From JAVVPO01 sp036655715 (lineage in GTDB: Bacteria; Bacillota; Clostridia; Lachnospirales; Cellulosilyticaceae): DNA of 64,000 nt. The notes below the pieces were generated by a model. The model was not told the origin of the DNA, did no database searches, and saw only the letters and a list, made by a program, of their open reading frames with translations. Both the position numbers and the translations under genes were made by a program. The stretch is from positions 65,224 through 129,223 of the forward strand of contig JAVVPO010000001.1 of the NCBI GenBank assembly GCA_036655715.1, given 5' to 3'. Below are positions 1 through 8,234 of this stretch, in pieces (the first letter of the stretch is position 1; each line of letters starts with the position of its first letter).

Positions 1-557
1 GTGAAAACGAGGAGCAAGATGCTCTTATTAACTCTTTAGGTCTAATTAGTGCTAAACCTGTTCTTTATGCAGCCAACGTTTCTGAAGATGATTTAGTAAC
101 TGGTGAAGAAAATAAGCATGTTAAAGCAGTAAGAGAATATGCTGAAAAAGAAGGTTCAGAAACTTTCACTATCTGCGCTCAAATTGAACAAGAACTTTCA
201 GAACTTAGTGAAGAAGAAAAACAACTTTTCCTTGAAGACCTCGGTGTAACAGATACAGGTTTTGCAAAACTTATTGCAGCAAGTTACAAGCTTCTTGGAT
301 TAATCAGTTACTTAACAGCGGGTCCAAAAGAAGTAAGAGCTTGGACTATCACTATCGGCACTAAAGCACCAGGTGCTGCTGGAAAAATCCACTCTGACTT
401 CGAAAGAGGATTTATCCGTGCTGAAGTTGTAAACTTTGATAATTTAGTAGCTTGTGGTTCTTATACAGCAGCTAAAGAAAAAGGCCTTGTAGGCGTTGAA
501 GGTAAAGAGTACGTTGTTAAAGATGGAGATATCATTCTATTTAGATTCAATGTATAA
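1..557 (+). CDS. ychF: YchF-type GTPase/ATPase, C-terminal part (5' truncated by window edge)
   Basis: The open frame starting at base 3 runs into TAA at 555-557 and encodes about 184 residues, roughly the second half of a normal 365-residue YchF/OLA1 protein. Visible are the helical region, the conserved LISYLTAGPKEVRAW stretch and the C-terminal TGS domain (HSDFERGFIRAEV, ending DIILFRFNV). YchF is a ribosome-associated P-loop protein that hydrolyses ATP; the nucleotide-binding domain lies outside the window. A strong terminator follows 50 bp downstream, so this is the last gene of its unit. Family assignment is firm from these motifs. Confidence 0.95.
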   Translation, partial: ENEEQDALINSLGLISAKPVLYAANVSEDDLVTGEENKHVKAVREYAEKEGSETFTICAQIEQELSELSEEEKQLFLEDLGVTDTGFAKLIAASYKLLGLISYLTAGPKEVRAWTITIGTKAPGAAGKIHSDFERGFIRAEVVNFDNLVACGSYTAAKEKGLVGVEGKEYVVKDGDIILFRFNV

Positions 558-610
558 AAATGATTAATAAGCTCACTATAGCCTATTAAAATATAATTTA
601 AATACCAGAA

Positions 611-661
611 AAAAAGAGTAAAGCCTTCCCCTACAAAGGATTAAGCTTTACTCTTTTTTTA
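611..661. terminator. bidirectional rho-independent terminator between ychF and gerW
   Basis: Arms at 611-624 and 643-658 are complementary (core AAAGAGTAAAGC) around a 17-20 base loop. A T tract follows on the + strand and an A tract precedes it. It can end both the + strand ychF unit and the convergent minus-strand gerW unit. Confidence 0.85.
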
Positions 662-676
662 TCTATCTTTGACCAC

Positions 677-1132
677 TTACTTTTCTAGCTGATGATACGT
701 CTCTTCCTTCACTACCGGATCTTTTGACTCTTGCATTGTATCTTCTTTAAATTTAGATACTAGATTAGGTATATTAGATACAAGACCTGGAACCATATCA
801 ATTAATTTACTGATGCTATCTTGTCCTTTGATATTAATAAGCTGAGTTGTCCCATTTTGAATCACAAGCATTGCACTTGGTGTAATACGTGCCCCAAGTC
901 CCCCGAGCCCCGAATCACTTGGACCATCAATATATCTTTCTTTATCTTTATTTTTTTCTTTAACTTTAGCTGTTGCAGTAGCACCTGCTGCTACTCCAAA
1001 ACTTACATCTACTAAGGGTACTAAAATAGTGTCTTGAATATGAATAGGTTCTCCTACTACTGTTTTTGTTGTAATAAAATTCTCAAGTTGTCTTAATAGT
1101 ACTTCTAAATTGTTATTTAAATTAGACTCCAT
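677..1132 (-). CDS. gerW: GerW/YtfJ family sporulation protein
   Basis: This 151-residue protein has the GerW (YtfJ) hallmark: an N-terminal helix, then a segment around GEPI and LVPLVDVSFGVAAG, a Gly-rich stretch (SGLGGLGARITPSAMLVI) and a final NIPNL segment. YtfJ proteins are made in the forespore and affect germination and spore properties in Bacillus; the molecular role is not settled. The start codon overlaps the end of the upstream DUF2953 gene by 11 nt, so the two are translationally coupled, the same gene order seen in many Clostridia. Its presence suggests the organism forms endospores or descends from a spore former. Confidence 0.93.
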   Translation of the reverse strand: MESNLNNNLEVLLRQLENFITTKTVVGEPIHIQDTILVPLVDVSFGVAAGATATAKVKEKNKDKERYIDGPSDSGLGGLGARITPSAMLVIQNGTTQLINIKGQDSISKLIDMVPGLVSNIPNLVSKFKEDTMQESKDPVVKEETYHQLEK

Positions 1133-2119
1133 TTTTCTCTTCCTTTCTTATGTTCAATATTATCTTAATATAATTTCTTACAGATTTATCTATCAAAAAT
1201 ACAACAAGGGGTTTAATAAGTCCATATAATCGTAATCTTCCTGAAGTCACAGCCACTCCCCATATTCCCTTTTCTTCAAAATCCCCTTGGATAAAACCAT
1301 ATTTTGCATAGAAGGGATAAAGCAAACTCGCTTTAGCAAGTAACTCTCCGGTATCAGCAGGGTCCCCTGTTCCTATAGTCAAGTTGAATTGCAGAGTTCT
1401 AGGCTTTAATGCCCTCCACCAACTTATAAATAGCCTTTTCACTCTTCTTAGAAATGGCTTTCTATACTTATTTTCCCATAAAATCTTAGCATCATTCCAT
1501 AGGCCTCTAACATTTTCACTTTTAGATTCTTTTTCTCTTGTCTCATTTTGTTCTTTTATAGGTTCTTCTTTTTTTATAGGNNNNNNNNNNNNNNNNNNNN
1601 NNNNNNNNNNNNNNNNNNNNNNNNNNNNNNNNNNNNNNNNNNNNNNNNNNNNNNNNNNNNNNNNNNNNNNNNNNNNNNNNATTCTTTTTCTCTTGTCTCA
1701 TTTTGTTCTTTTATAGGTTCTTCTTTTTTTATAGGCTTTGCTTTATCTCCTTCTGTGCCTGCCACTTTAGGTGAAGGCTTTGTCATTTCTTTATCTATTT
1801 TTTCTTTATCCTGGGCCAAATCACGCTTTATAGGCCTCTCTACTTCCTCTACTTCTTTTGTTTTTACTGGTTTTTTGTTAAGTGTTTTTCCTAAAATTTT
1901 AATTTCAAAATTACTTTGCTGATTTTCAAAGTAGTAAATAATACTTAAAACATAAAAAACTTTTACTTTACTATAAAGCGATAGTTCTTCATATTTTTCA
2001 AGCTCTACTAAGTAATCAATAGGTAAAACTAGTATTAATAATATTACTAACATTAGCATTGCTAAGAGTATACCTATTATCCATAATAGCATTTTGAGTA
2101 TTAACCATACTACACTCAT
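1122..2119 (-). CDS. DUF2953 membrane protein, one gene split by a spurious 100-N gap
   Basis: The N-terminal part (from ATG at 2119) has a hydrophobic anchor at residues about 5-33, a globular start, then a charged Lys/Glu/Pro-rich linker that runs into the N gap. The C-terminal part (to 1122) carries the DUF2953 core with the LQFNLTIGTGDPADTGELLAK motif and YPFY. The 55 bases on either side of the gap are identical. Removing the gap and one copy (155 bases) places both halves in one frame and gives about 280 residues, the usual family length. It sits directly upstream of gerW with an 11-nt overlap, as in other spore formers. The biochemical role is unknown. Confidence 0.88.
1526..1735. other. 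assembly gap (100 N, 1581-1680) flanked by an identical 55-bp overlap
   Basis: Bases 1526-1580 and 1681-1735 are identical over 55 positions and directly abut the N run. A duplicated end of this size is what two contigs with a k-mer overlap look like when a scaffolder inserts Ns instead of merging them. It is not a biological tandem repeat: collapsing it restores the reading frame of the DUF2953 gene. Confidence 0.93.
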
Positions 2120-2133
2120 GTTTCACCTCTTTA

Positions 2134-2424
2134 CTATGCCTTTAACTCTTCATATACAAGCTCTCTTAGGTTATACATTTTATCTATTATCTGTATCAAA
2201 TAGTCTCTAGCTGTTTCTTCATCTTCAGCCAGACCTATTAAATAACATGATTGGTATTTTTTAGTTAAATCTCGTCCTTTTATAATTTCAAATAAGTTCC
2301 TGTTATATACGGGAGTACATAGTAAATAGCAATCTTTCTTACATTTATTACGCTTTATTTGAGATAATTGGAACTTTTGGTATTTAATCCTTTCATCTAT
2401 CATAAGATATTTTGAAATCTCCAT
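2134..2424 (-). CDS. small hypothetical protein upstream of DUF2953/gerW
   Basis: A 96-residue basic protein that I do not recognise. It has a Cys-containing KCKKDCYLLC stretch around residues 28-37 and a C-terminal helix rich in Glu/Leu (ETARDYLIQII ... LRELVYEELKA). It ends 14 bases before the start of the DUF2953 gene on the same strand, so it probably belongs to the same transcription unit (this gene, DUF2953, gerW). The first ATG at 2424 was used. No signal peptide or membrane segment is seen. Confidence 0.6.
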   Translation of the reverse strand: MEISKYLMIDERIKYQKFQLSQIKRNKCKKDCYLLCTPVYNRNLFEIIKGRDLTKKYQSCYLIGLAEDEETARDYLIQIIDKMYNLRELVYEELKA

Positions 2425-2602
2425 ATATCAGCTAACTCCTTTAGCCTGTAATCCATCTTTTAAATTGTGTAATCTTCCCTATATTATAACATAGTCTTTC
2501 ATAATTTGCCTATAAATACTTTATCTTATGAATTTCTTCCTATATAATAATATGGAAACTCAGACATACTATTATTAGCACAGAAAGAAGGTTGATTAAA
2601 CA

Positions 2603-3733
2603 ATGTTTTATTTTTTCACGAGTCATCCGCAGTATCAATTTTATTTAAACCTAGGTGTTGGACTTTTAATTATACTAGCTTTTATTGTTTTCAAAAAGAT
2701 AGTTAATAAATCGCTTTTAAAATTAGTAAGTAAAATAGATTCTCGTACTAGCTCTCTTATCGAAGACTTTAATACTTCTCTTAAGCGTCCTTTAGAGTAT
2801 TGGTGGTTAGCTACAGGATTATACATAGGTATTGGTGTGTCCCCTTTTGTTTCTACTCCAAAACTTACAAAACCTGCACTCATCCTTAGCCCAGAACTAG
2901 CTATCTCATTAGATTTTATTTCATCAGAATTTTTGACAAACGTTTATACAGCTGTAGTCATTGTTCTTATCACATGGGCTGCTTGTAACTTAGTCAATTT
3001 TTATGAGAAATTTTTAATCTCTGTAGGCTCTAAATTTAACCTGTTTGATAATTCTTTACTTATTAAATTTAGTGGCAAAGTAATTAAGTTAACCTTTATT
3101 GTCATCGGAACCTTTGCTTCAATCTCTCCGTTTATAGGACCTCTAACAGGCGTTCTAACTAGCGTTGGTTTTGCCGGTGCAGCAGTCACTTTTATTGCCA
3201 AAGATACTCTAACTGATGTTTTAAGCGGGATTGTCCTTATGATTGATAAACCTTTTACTATAGGCGACTGGATTCAAATAAATACCTTAGAAGGAATCGT
3301 TGAGGATGTTAGCTTCCGTAGTACACGCATTAGAACTTTTACACAAGGATTAGTTGTCGTTCCTAACTCCACCTTATCTGATAACAATATTACCAATTGG
3401 TCTGCTATGTCTAAAAGACGTGTCTCTTTTGATTTAGGTTTTACCTATAGTACCTCAAGAGAAAAGATGCAACTTGCCATTAAGGAAATCGAAAAGCTTC
3501 TTGCTAATCATCCACAAGTGGAAACAGAGACTTCTTTAGTCTACTTCAGTACCTTTGCTGATTTTTCGCTTAATGTAACTGTTATTTATTTCTCACTAGC
3601 CCTAGACCTTGCAGGTTATTCCAAACTAAAAGAAATTATCAACTTAGAAATCATGGATATCCTATCTCAAAATGATTTAGATATCGCATTCCCGACTCAA
3701 AGTGTCTGGCTAGAGCAACCAGAAGTTTTATAA
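2603..3733 (+). CDS. MscS-family small-conductance mechanosensitive channel
   Basis: A 376-residue integral membrane protein with hydrophobic helices near residues 10-30, 60-80, 110-130 and 150-205. The pore-lining helix is the Gly/Ala-rich GVLTSVGFAGAAVTFIAKDTLTDVLSGIV, and it is followed by the beta domain hallmark DKPFTIGDWIQI and RTFTQGLVVVPNSTLSDNNITN. These are diagnostic of MscS. It would open on membrane tension and release solutes during hypo-osmotic shock. It stands alone: a GAAAGAAGG ribosome site lies upstream and a hairpin terminator (3765-3800) follows. Confidence 0.93.
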   Translation: MFYFFTSHPQYQFYLNLGVGLLIILAFIVFKKIVNKSLLKLVSKIDSRTSSLIEDFNTSLKRPLEYWWLATGLYIGIGVSPFVSTPKLTKPALILSPELAISLDFISSEFLTNVYTAVVIVLITWAACNLVNFYEKFLISVGSKFNLFDNSLLIKFSGKVIKLTFIVIGTFASISPFIGPLTGVLTSVGFAGAAVTFIAKDTLTDVLSGIVLMIDKPFTIGDWIQINTLEGIVEDVSFRSTRIRTFTQGLVVVPNSTLSDNNITNWSAMSKRRVSFDLGFTYSTSREKMQLAIKEIEKLLANHPQVETETSLVYFSTFADFSLNVTVIYFSLALDLAGYSKLKEIINLEIMDILSQNDLDIAFPTQSVWLEQPEVL

Positions 3734-3764
3734 TAATATTTTTATGACTATATAAACATAATGA

Positions 3765-3800
3765 TAGGCCATAACATCTATTTTTTGATGTTATAGCCTA
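3765..3800 (+). terminator. hairpin after mscS
   Basis: TAGGCCATAACATC (3765-3778) pairs with GATGTTATAGCCTA (3787-3800) with one mismatch. It is followed by a short T-rich stretch, and sits between the MscS gene and the next + strand gene. Confidence 0.6.
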
Positions 3801-3826
3801 CTTTTGTTCAATCAAAGGAGATTTAT

Positions 3827-4204
3827 ATGAAACAGCGCAAACAACTAGGTTCTTTTTCTCTTTCAGATTCACTAGAACTATCTAATGAATCCTGTTTTCT
3901 ACAACGTATTATAGGGAATCATTCTAAAAAGATTTCCTCGATTCCTACAGGTTCTATAAAAAAATTTATTCCTTTAGATCCTATGACTTTACAAGATTTG
4001 GCCCAGTCTTTTGAAACACCATCTGATGGGCTTGAAGTACCTTTAGATGATTTAATGGATTCTTTCATCACCAAATATGGTGTGCCTAGCTTCGATACAC
4101 TTGATGAACTCCTATCTTCTTCACTTACCCAAAACACTTATCAGCCAAAATCTTTCAAATCTCTTTCTGATATTCTAGATGGACTTATTGAAAATCTTGA
4201 CTAA
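3827..4204 (+). CDS. hypothetical 125-residue protein
   Basis: This protein is not recognised. It is soluble and rich in Ser, Leu and Asp. It has a basic N-terminus, then acidic helical repeats (DLAQSF, PLDDLMDSF, TLDELLSSS, SLSDILDGLIENLD) that alternate hydrophobic and acidic residues, perhaps short amphipathic helices. A GGAG ribosome site lies before ATG 3827. Its TAA stop overlaps the stop codon of the convergent L,D-transpeptidase gene by 4 bases, leaving no room for a terminator between the two. Confidence 0.65.
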   Translation: MKQRKQLGSFSLSDSLELSNESCFLQRIIGNHSKKISSIPTGSIKKFIPLDPMTLQDLAQSFETPSDGLEVPLDDLMDSFITKYGVPSFDTLDELLSSSLTQNTYQPKSFKSLSDILDGLIENLD

Positions 4205-5622
4205 TTAATCCATACAGTCGTTTCTAGTGGTATATGTTTATAAATCCATGCACTATCTTCTTCTGAGAGTCTAACACACCCATGGGACACTCTTTGTCCA
4301 AGTTGACACTTACCTTCTTTGACATACTGCCCTGTTTTATCAAATAAAATAGAGTGATACATATAATCTCTAAAGATGACTACAGCATTTTTACACATAA
4401 ATCCTTTTCCCATACCAAAGTATGGAATCCTATATTCAAGTTTGAATTCTCCACGTGGTGTCAGGTAAGTATTCCTTCCCGTGGAGCAAATCATTATCTT
4501 TTCAACCTTCCAGACCTCTTCTTGTTCCTTCAAAATATAAGTTCTTTGTCTATATAAGTCAGTCCATACGAAATACTCAGTCTCACTTGACATTCCTTTT
4601 AGATTAACATAGTCCTCTATCTCTTTGACTGTTGCCTGTGGCCACTTAACACCTAAATCCCCTATGATATCTAGACTTTCCCAAGGAACACTTATCTTTT
4701 TATTGTCCTTATCTACAACTATATAATACTGTCTTTTTTCTCCTCTCCATACGACTACTTGATCCTTTTCTTTGAATGGACCTACTGGATACTTCACAAT
4801 TCCTGTGACCATATAGGGCACAAAAAATTTATCTAACTCTTCTAATCGCATCACATTTTCATATATCTTAAATAAAGTCGTATTTTTTTGTCCATAAGGA
4901 TTATCCTTGTTTACTTCATTAGGTAGTCCACAAACATCTAGTAGCACAGTAGTCAGATGCTTTATTTTTTCTTTATTATCTTTTTCACTCCCCCGACTCA
5001 ATACTTCCCCTGGTTCTAATAATACAGACTCGCACTTAATCTCTTTACATTCTTTTCCATCCCAAAATATATCACTATACCCTATTCTAAGAAGATGAGA
5101 TGATTGATTAATCATTTTATCTTCTTCTATTTTTATATATTTATCAAGATCATAATACTTTAATTCCAAGCTATATTGACTCATATCTTCACTTATGTTC
5201 CAAAGTATACGTAAGGCATCTAGTGGAACTAAAACGTCTTGTTCTACTAGTAATGAGTAAGTTTTCAAGTTCCCTATGTATACTGGATAATTATTAATGT
5301 ACGCCACATAGCTCTCAAACACCGCCTCCTGCCCCCCTTCAGTAACCACTTCATCTATTAATTCTATATTAATTTTATGATCTACCTCATTAATCCTTAC
5401 GCCTATCTCTTTCAAATAACTAATGGGTACATATAAGGTATCTTGTAAATTATATAAGCTATAAGCTTTACCATTTATCAGTATTTGGCTCTCAGATTTT
5501 TCTACCTTGCCTACTATTTTCTTTTCAAAATAGTTTAAAGAAATAGCGGTATCTTTTTGCAAACTATAACTATTAAATTGAAACAAAATACTTATCATCA
5601 TGATTAATACTATTTTTATCAT
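4201..5622 (-). CDS. secreted L,D-transpeptidase (YkuD domain) with copper-amine-oxidase-like N-terminal domains
   Basis: The 473-residue product begins with a signal peptide (about residues 1-22). Copper-amine-oxidase-type dimerisation repeats follow (VPISYLKEIGVRINE around 70-85, VPLDALRILW around 135). The C-terminal YkuD catalytic domain carries SHGCVRL with the nucleophile Cys449 and its His447. Such enzymes form 3-3 cross-links in peptidoglycan or attach proteins to it on the outer face of the membrane. The ATG at 5622 has a strong AGGAG site. The gene is monocistronic and convergent with the small gene at 3827. Confidence 0.9.
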   Translation of the reverse strand: MIKIVLIMMISILFQFNSYSLQKDTAISLNYFEKKIVGKVEKSESQILINGKAYSLYNLQDTLYVPISYLKEIGVRINEVDHKINIELIDEVVTEGGQEAVFESYVAYINNYPVYIGNLKTYSLLVEQDVLVPLDALRILWNISEDMSQYSLELKYYDLDKYIKIEEDKMINQSSHLLRIGYSDIFWDGKECKEIKCESVLLEPGEVLSRGSEKDNKEKIKHLTTVLLDVCGLPNEVNKDNPYGQKNTTLFKIYENVMRLEELDKFFVPYMVTGIVKYPVGPFKEKDQVVVWRGEKRQYYIVVDKDNKKISVPWESLDIIGDLGVKWPQATVKEIEDYVNLKGMSSETEYFVWTDLYRQRTYILKEQEEVWKVEKIMICSTGRNTYLTPRGEFKLEYRIPYFGMGKGFMCKNAVVIFRDYMYHSILFDKTGQYVKEGKCQLGQRVSHGCVRLSEEDSAWIYKHIPLETTVWIN

Positions 5623-5802
5623 CTATCAGCCGCTCCTTTTCCTATTTAGTTCTTCCCTAAAAAAAGCTTTTCTATGAATTTCATAAAACATATTGACAAA
5701 TACTTCAAAAAAATTTATTCTAGTGTAGTAGATAGTCATTGTTATTTAACTTTAATTATTTATTCAGAATTACATATAAAGAACAACTTAGGAGGATTTA
5801 AC

Positions 5803-5994
5803 ATGAAAGCAACTGTTGACCAAGAAATTTGCATCGGATGTGGCTTATGCACATCTTTATGCTCAGATATATTTGACATGAACGATGAAGGGCTTGCACA
5901 TGCTATAGTAGATACTATTTCAGAAGATTCATTATCTGAAGCAGAAGATGCTAAAGATAGCTGCCCTGTAGGTGCCATTGAAATTGAAGAATAG
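5803..5994 (+). CDS. single-cluster [4Fe-4S] ferredoxin
   Basis: A 63-residue protein with the pattern CIGCGLCTSLC near the N-terminus and SCPVGA near the C-terminus, giving four cluster ligands for one [4Fe-4S] centre. The acidic sequence is typical of low-potential electron-carrier ferredoxins in anaerobes. An AGGAGG site ends 7 bases before ATG 5803, so the longer upstream reading from 5674 is not used. The last four codons and stop lie inside a 31-bp perfect inverted repeat that acts as terminator. Confidence 0.93.
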   Translation: MKATVDQEICIGCGLCTSLCSDIFDMNDEGLAHAIVDTISEDSLSEAEDAKDSCPVGAIEIEE

Positions 5995-6049
5995 AAGCAA
6001 AAAAAGCTAGGATTTTCATCCTAGCTTTTTTTGCTTCTATTCTTCAATT
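5982..6049. terminator. 31-bp perfect inverted repeat, bidirectional terminator overlapping the ferredoxin 3' end
   Basis: The left arm 5982-6012 and right arm 6019-6049 are perfectly complementary over 31 bases around a 6-base loop (TTTTCA). T and A tracts lie inside the arms. It can stop transcription of both the ferredoxin gene and the convergent MFS gene. The left arm includes the ferredoxin stop codon, so translation and folding interact here. Confidence 0.85.
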
Positions 6050-6066
6050 GTTTATTATTTTTTATA

Positions 6067-7245
6067 TTATTTTTTTTGCTTATGATTTAAGCCAGTTATT
6101 ACACCATAAGCTAATAAGGCACATATCCCAGCAAATACGAATGGTAACCTATTCCCTATCATAAATATAAATCCTGCTGTTAATGATCCTATTATCATCC
6201 CTAACGCCTTTGCTGACCCTTGTATACCCATTACTTCACCATAGTTTTCTTTAGCTAGCTTTGAAACGATACTTTGTTGCATAGGGACAACAAGTGAACT
6301 TCCTGCTATGAAAATAATTAAAAAGGTAAGACTTACAGCAATGTGGTTTGTAGTACTTGCTATTAAAATAGCTACTCCTGTTAAAAGGGTTGTACATTGA
6401 ATACTTTTATATTCATTGAATTTTTTGCCTAGATAAGGATTTACAAGTAAATTCATCCCTAGTGCTATGATGCCTGCAATAGCCATTACTATGCCATTTA
6501 CAGTGCTTGGCATATGTAGAACAGACTCTATATAATAATTGATTGTAGAGTTATATGCCGTGGTTGTAATAGTCATAAGCGTCATCACCATAATCATACT
6601 GCCAATCACTGTTTTAAAATCTATAAACGTACGACTTGGTTTTAGATGCTCAAAGTAAATTGAAAGTTTATCAGAACTAGGCTTAACTGTTTCTTTTACT
6701 AATAGCAGAATAATCCCACTAATGATAAAACACATAATCCCCTGTGCTAAAAAGGTATAATGATAATTATTTTGTCCTATGGATCCCCCAAGTAGTGCCC
6801 CAAAGGAACTTCCTATTGCTATACTTGCTGCATGATAAGATAAATACTTAACACGCTCCTCCGTACTCGATAAATCTGTCATATAAGCTACCGCTGTTGT
6901 TACAAAACATACAGAAAGCGCTCCGCCCATCAGCCTAAAAATCAAAATTGCTACAATATTGGTGCTATACCCAAATCCAATTTGACTTATACCGTACCCT
7001 ACTACCCCTAGTACTAAAAATCGCTTTCTCCCTCTTTGATCTGAAAGCGACCCCCATATGGGTGACATGATAAAATTGGCTAGTGCCATAAAAGAAAATA
7101 ATACACCAAACATATAAGAAGGTAACCCTAATTCATTAATTAACATGGGTGTTACCGGATGAGCCATATTAAAAGCTACCATTGTTATAAAATTAATAAA
7201 AAGTAACTTTTTAATATTTTTTTTACCAATACACACGCTATTCAT
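6067..7245 (-). CDS. major facilitator superfamily transporter
   Basis: A 392-residue protein with about 12 hydrophobic helices. The MFS loop 2-3 motif is clear at residues 65-75 (GSLSDQRGRKR), and a related loop lies in the second half. The sequence resembles drug or metabolite efflux carriers (TetA/multidrug type), but the substrate cannot be read from it. The start at 7245 has an AGGTG ribosome site. It is a single gene, separated from the HAD gene upstream by about 80 bases. Confidence 0.87.
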   Translation of the reverse strand: MNSVCIGKKNIKKLLFINFITMVAFNMAHPVTPMLINELGLPSYMFGVLFSFMALANFIMSPIWGSLSDQRGRKRFLVLGVVGYGISQIGFGYSTNIVAILIFRLMGGALSVCFVTTAVAYMTDLSSTEERVKYLSYHAASIAIGSSFGALLGGSIGQNNYHYTFLAQGIMCFIISGIILLLVKETVKPSSDKLSIYFEHLKPSRTFIDFKTVIGSMIMVMTLMTITTTAYNSTINYYIESVLHMPSTVNGIVMAIAGIIALGMNLLVNPYLGKKFNEYKSIQCTTLLTGVAILIASTTNHIAVSLTFLIIFIAGSSLVVPMQQSIVSKLAKENYGEVMGIQGSAKALGMIIGSLTAGFIFMIGNRLPFVFAGICALLAYGVITGLNHKQKK

Positions 7246-7324
7246 TCTTCACCTAACTTTCTTTTCCAAAAGGAAATTTACTTTTACACAGTTTAAGCCC
7301 ACCTCAAGGGCAGGCTTATTCATA

Positions 7325-8152
7325 CTAATCTAATATAAATTTTTCAATTACTTTTGCTACGCCAGACTCTCTATTACTTGCCGTAATATACTTAGCAGCC
7401 TCTTTTACTTCAGGTAGTGCATTTTCCATAGCTATTCCTAAACCAGCATATTCAATCATAGATAAATCATTCTCACTATCTCCTATGCAAATCACTTGTT
7501 CTCTTTGAAGATTTAGGTACTCCGTGAGCTTTTCAACAGCACATCCTTTACTAGTGCCTGCTGACATAATCTCAATATTATTCTCCCAGGAAGTTACTAC
7601 TTCAAAACTCTCATAAGCCTTTAGTTCTTCTCTTAGTTTCCCGAGCTTCCATCTGTCATTCTCTTCGATGCAAATAGCCTTTTGAAAAGTACCATCATAC
7701 TTTTCAAAAGCTTCTTCAAAGTTTTCTACTTCTTCTAATCGAATATGTTCTTCTTCTGGTAGTGACTGATTCAAAATAACATAAGGATGCTCTTTAGGGA
7801 ATGCTCTATCTGCTACGACACCCCATGTTGTAAAAAAGTAAGTCATTACATCATACTTCTTTGCTACCTTATAAAAATCATATAATGCTTTTTTACTCAT
7901 AACACTTTGATAGATAGGTTCTTTTTTCCCTTTAATCCCGATATAAGCACCATTAGATGAAATAACAGGTCCACTCACTCCTATTAAATCTGCATAAAAC
8001 GTTGCACACTGAAAAATTCTACCTGTTGTGATAGCTATATTCACACCCTTTTCATAAGCAGCTTTTAAAGCTTTCTTATTTTCGGCTGTCACTTCTCCTT
8101 TTTCATCTAACATAGTACCATCCATATCAATACATATTAATTTATATTTCAT
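7325..8152 (-). CDS. Cof-type HAD-IIB family phosphatase
   Basis: A 275-residue soluble HAD hydrolase. Motif I DMDGT holds the nucleophile Asp9 and acid/base Asp11. Motif II is ITTGR near 41, and motif IV GDSENDLSMIEYAG lies near 225. The IIB cap domain lies between. Members dephosphorylate sugar phosphates, flavin mononucleotide or similar small phosphates, and specificity cannot be assigned from sequence. It is probably cotranscribed with, or just upstream of, the MFS gene. Confidence 0.9.
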   Translation of the reverse strand: MKYKLICIDMDGTMLDEKGEVTAENKKALKAAYEKGVNIAITTGRIFQCATFYADLIGVSGPVISSNGAYIGIKGKKEPIYQSVMSKKALYDFYKVAKKYDVMTYFFTTWGVVADRAFPKEHPYVILNQSLPEEEHIRLEEVENFEEAFEKYDGTFQKAICIEENDRWKLGKLREELKAYESFEVVTSWENNIEIMSAGTSKGCAVEKLTEYLNLQREQVICIGDSENDLSMIEYAGLGIAMENALPEVKEAAKYITASNRESGVAKVIEKFILD

Positions 8153-8234
8153 TTACTTAATCCCCCCACATTCTTTTTACTCTTCTACTATTATAGCTTA
8201 TCTTTTCTTTACTTTAATAGTCGAATCTGAATAA

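Noticed and set aside
1526..1735. Tandem repeat with an unsequenced spacer
   Set aside because: The copies abut the N run exactly and collapsing them restores one reading frame, so this is an assembly overlap rather than a biological repeat.
5674..5802. Longer ferredoxin start
   Set aside because: The extension has no family similarity and the AGGAGG site points to ATG 5803.
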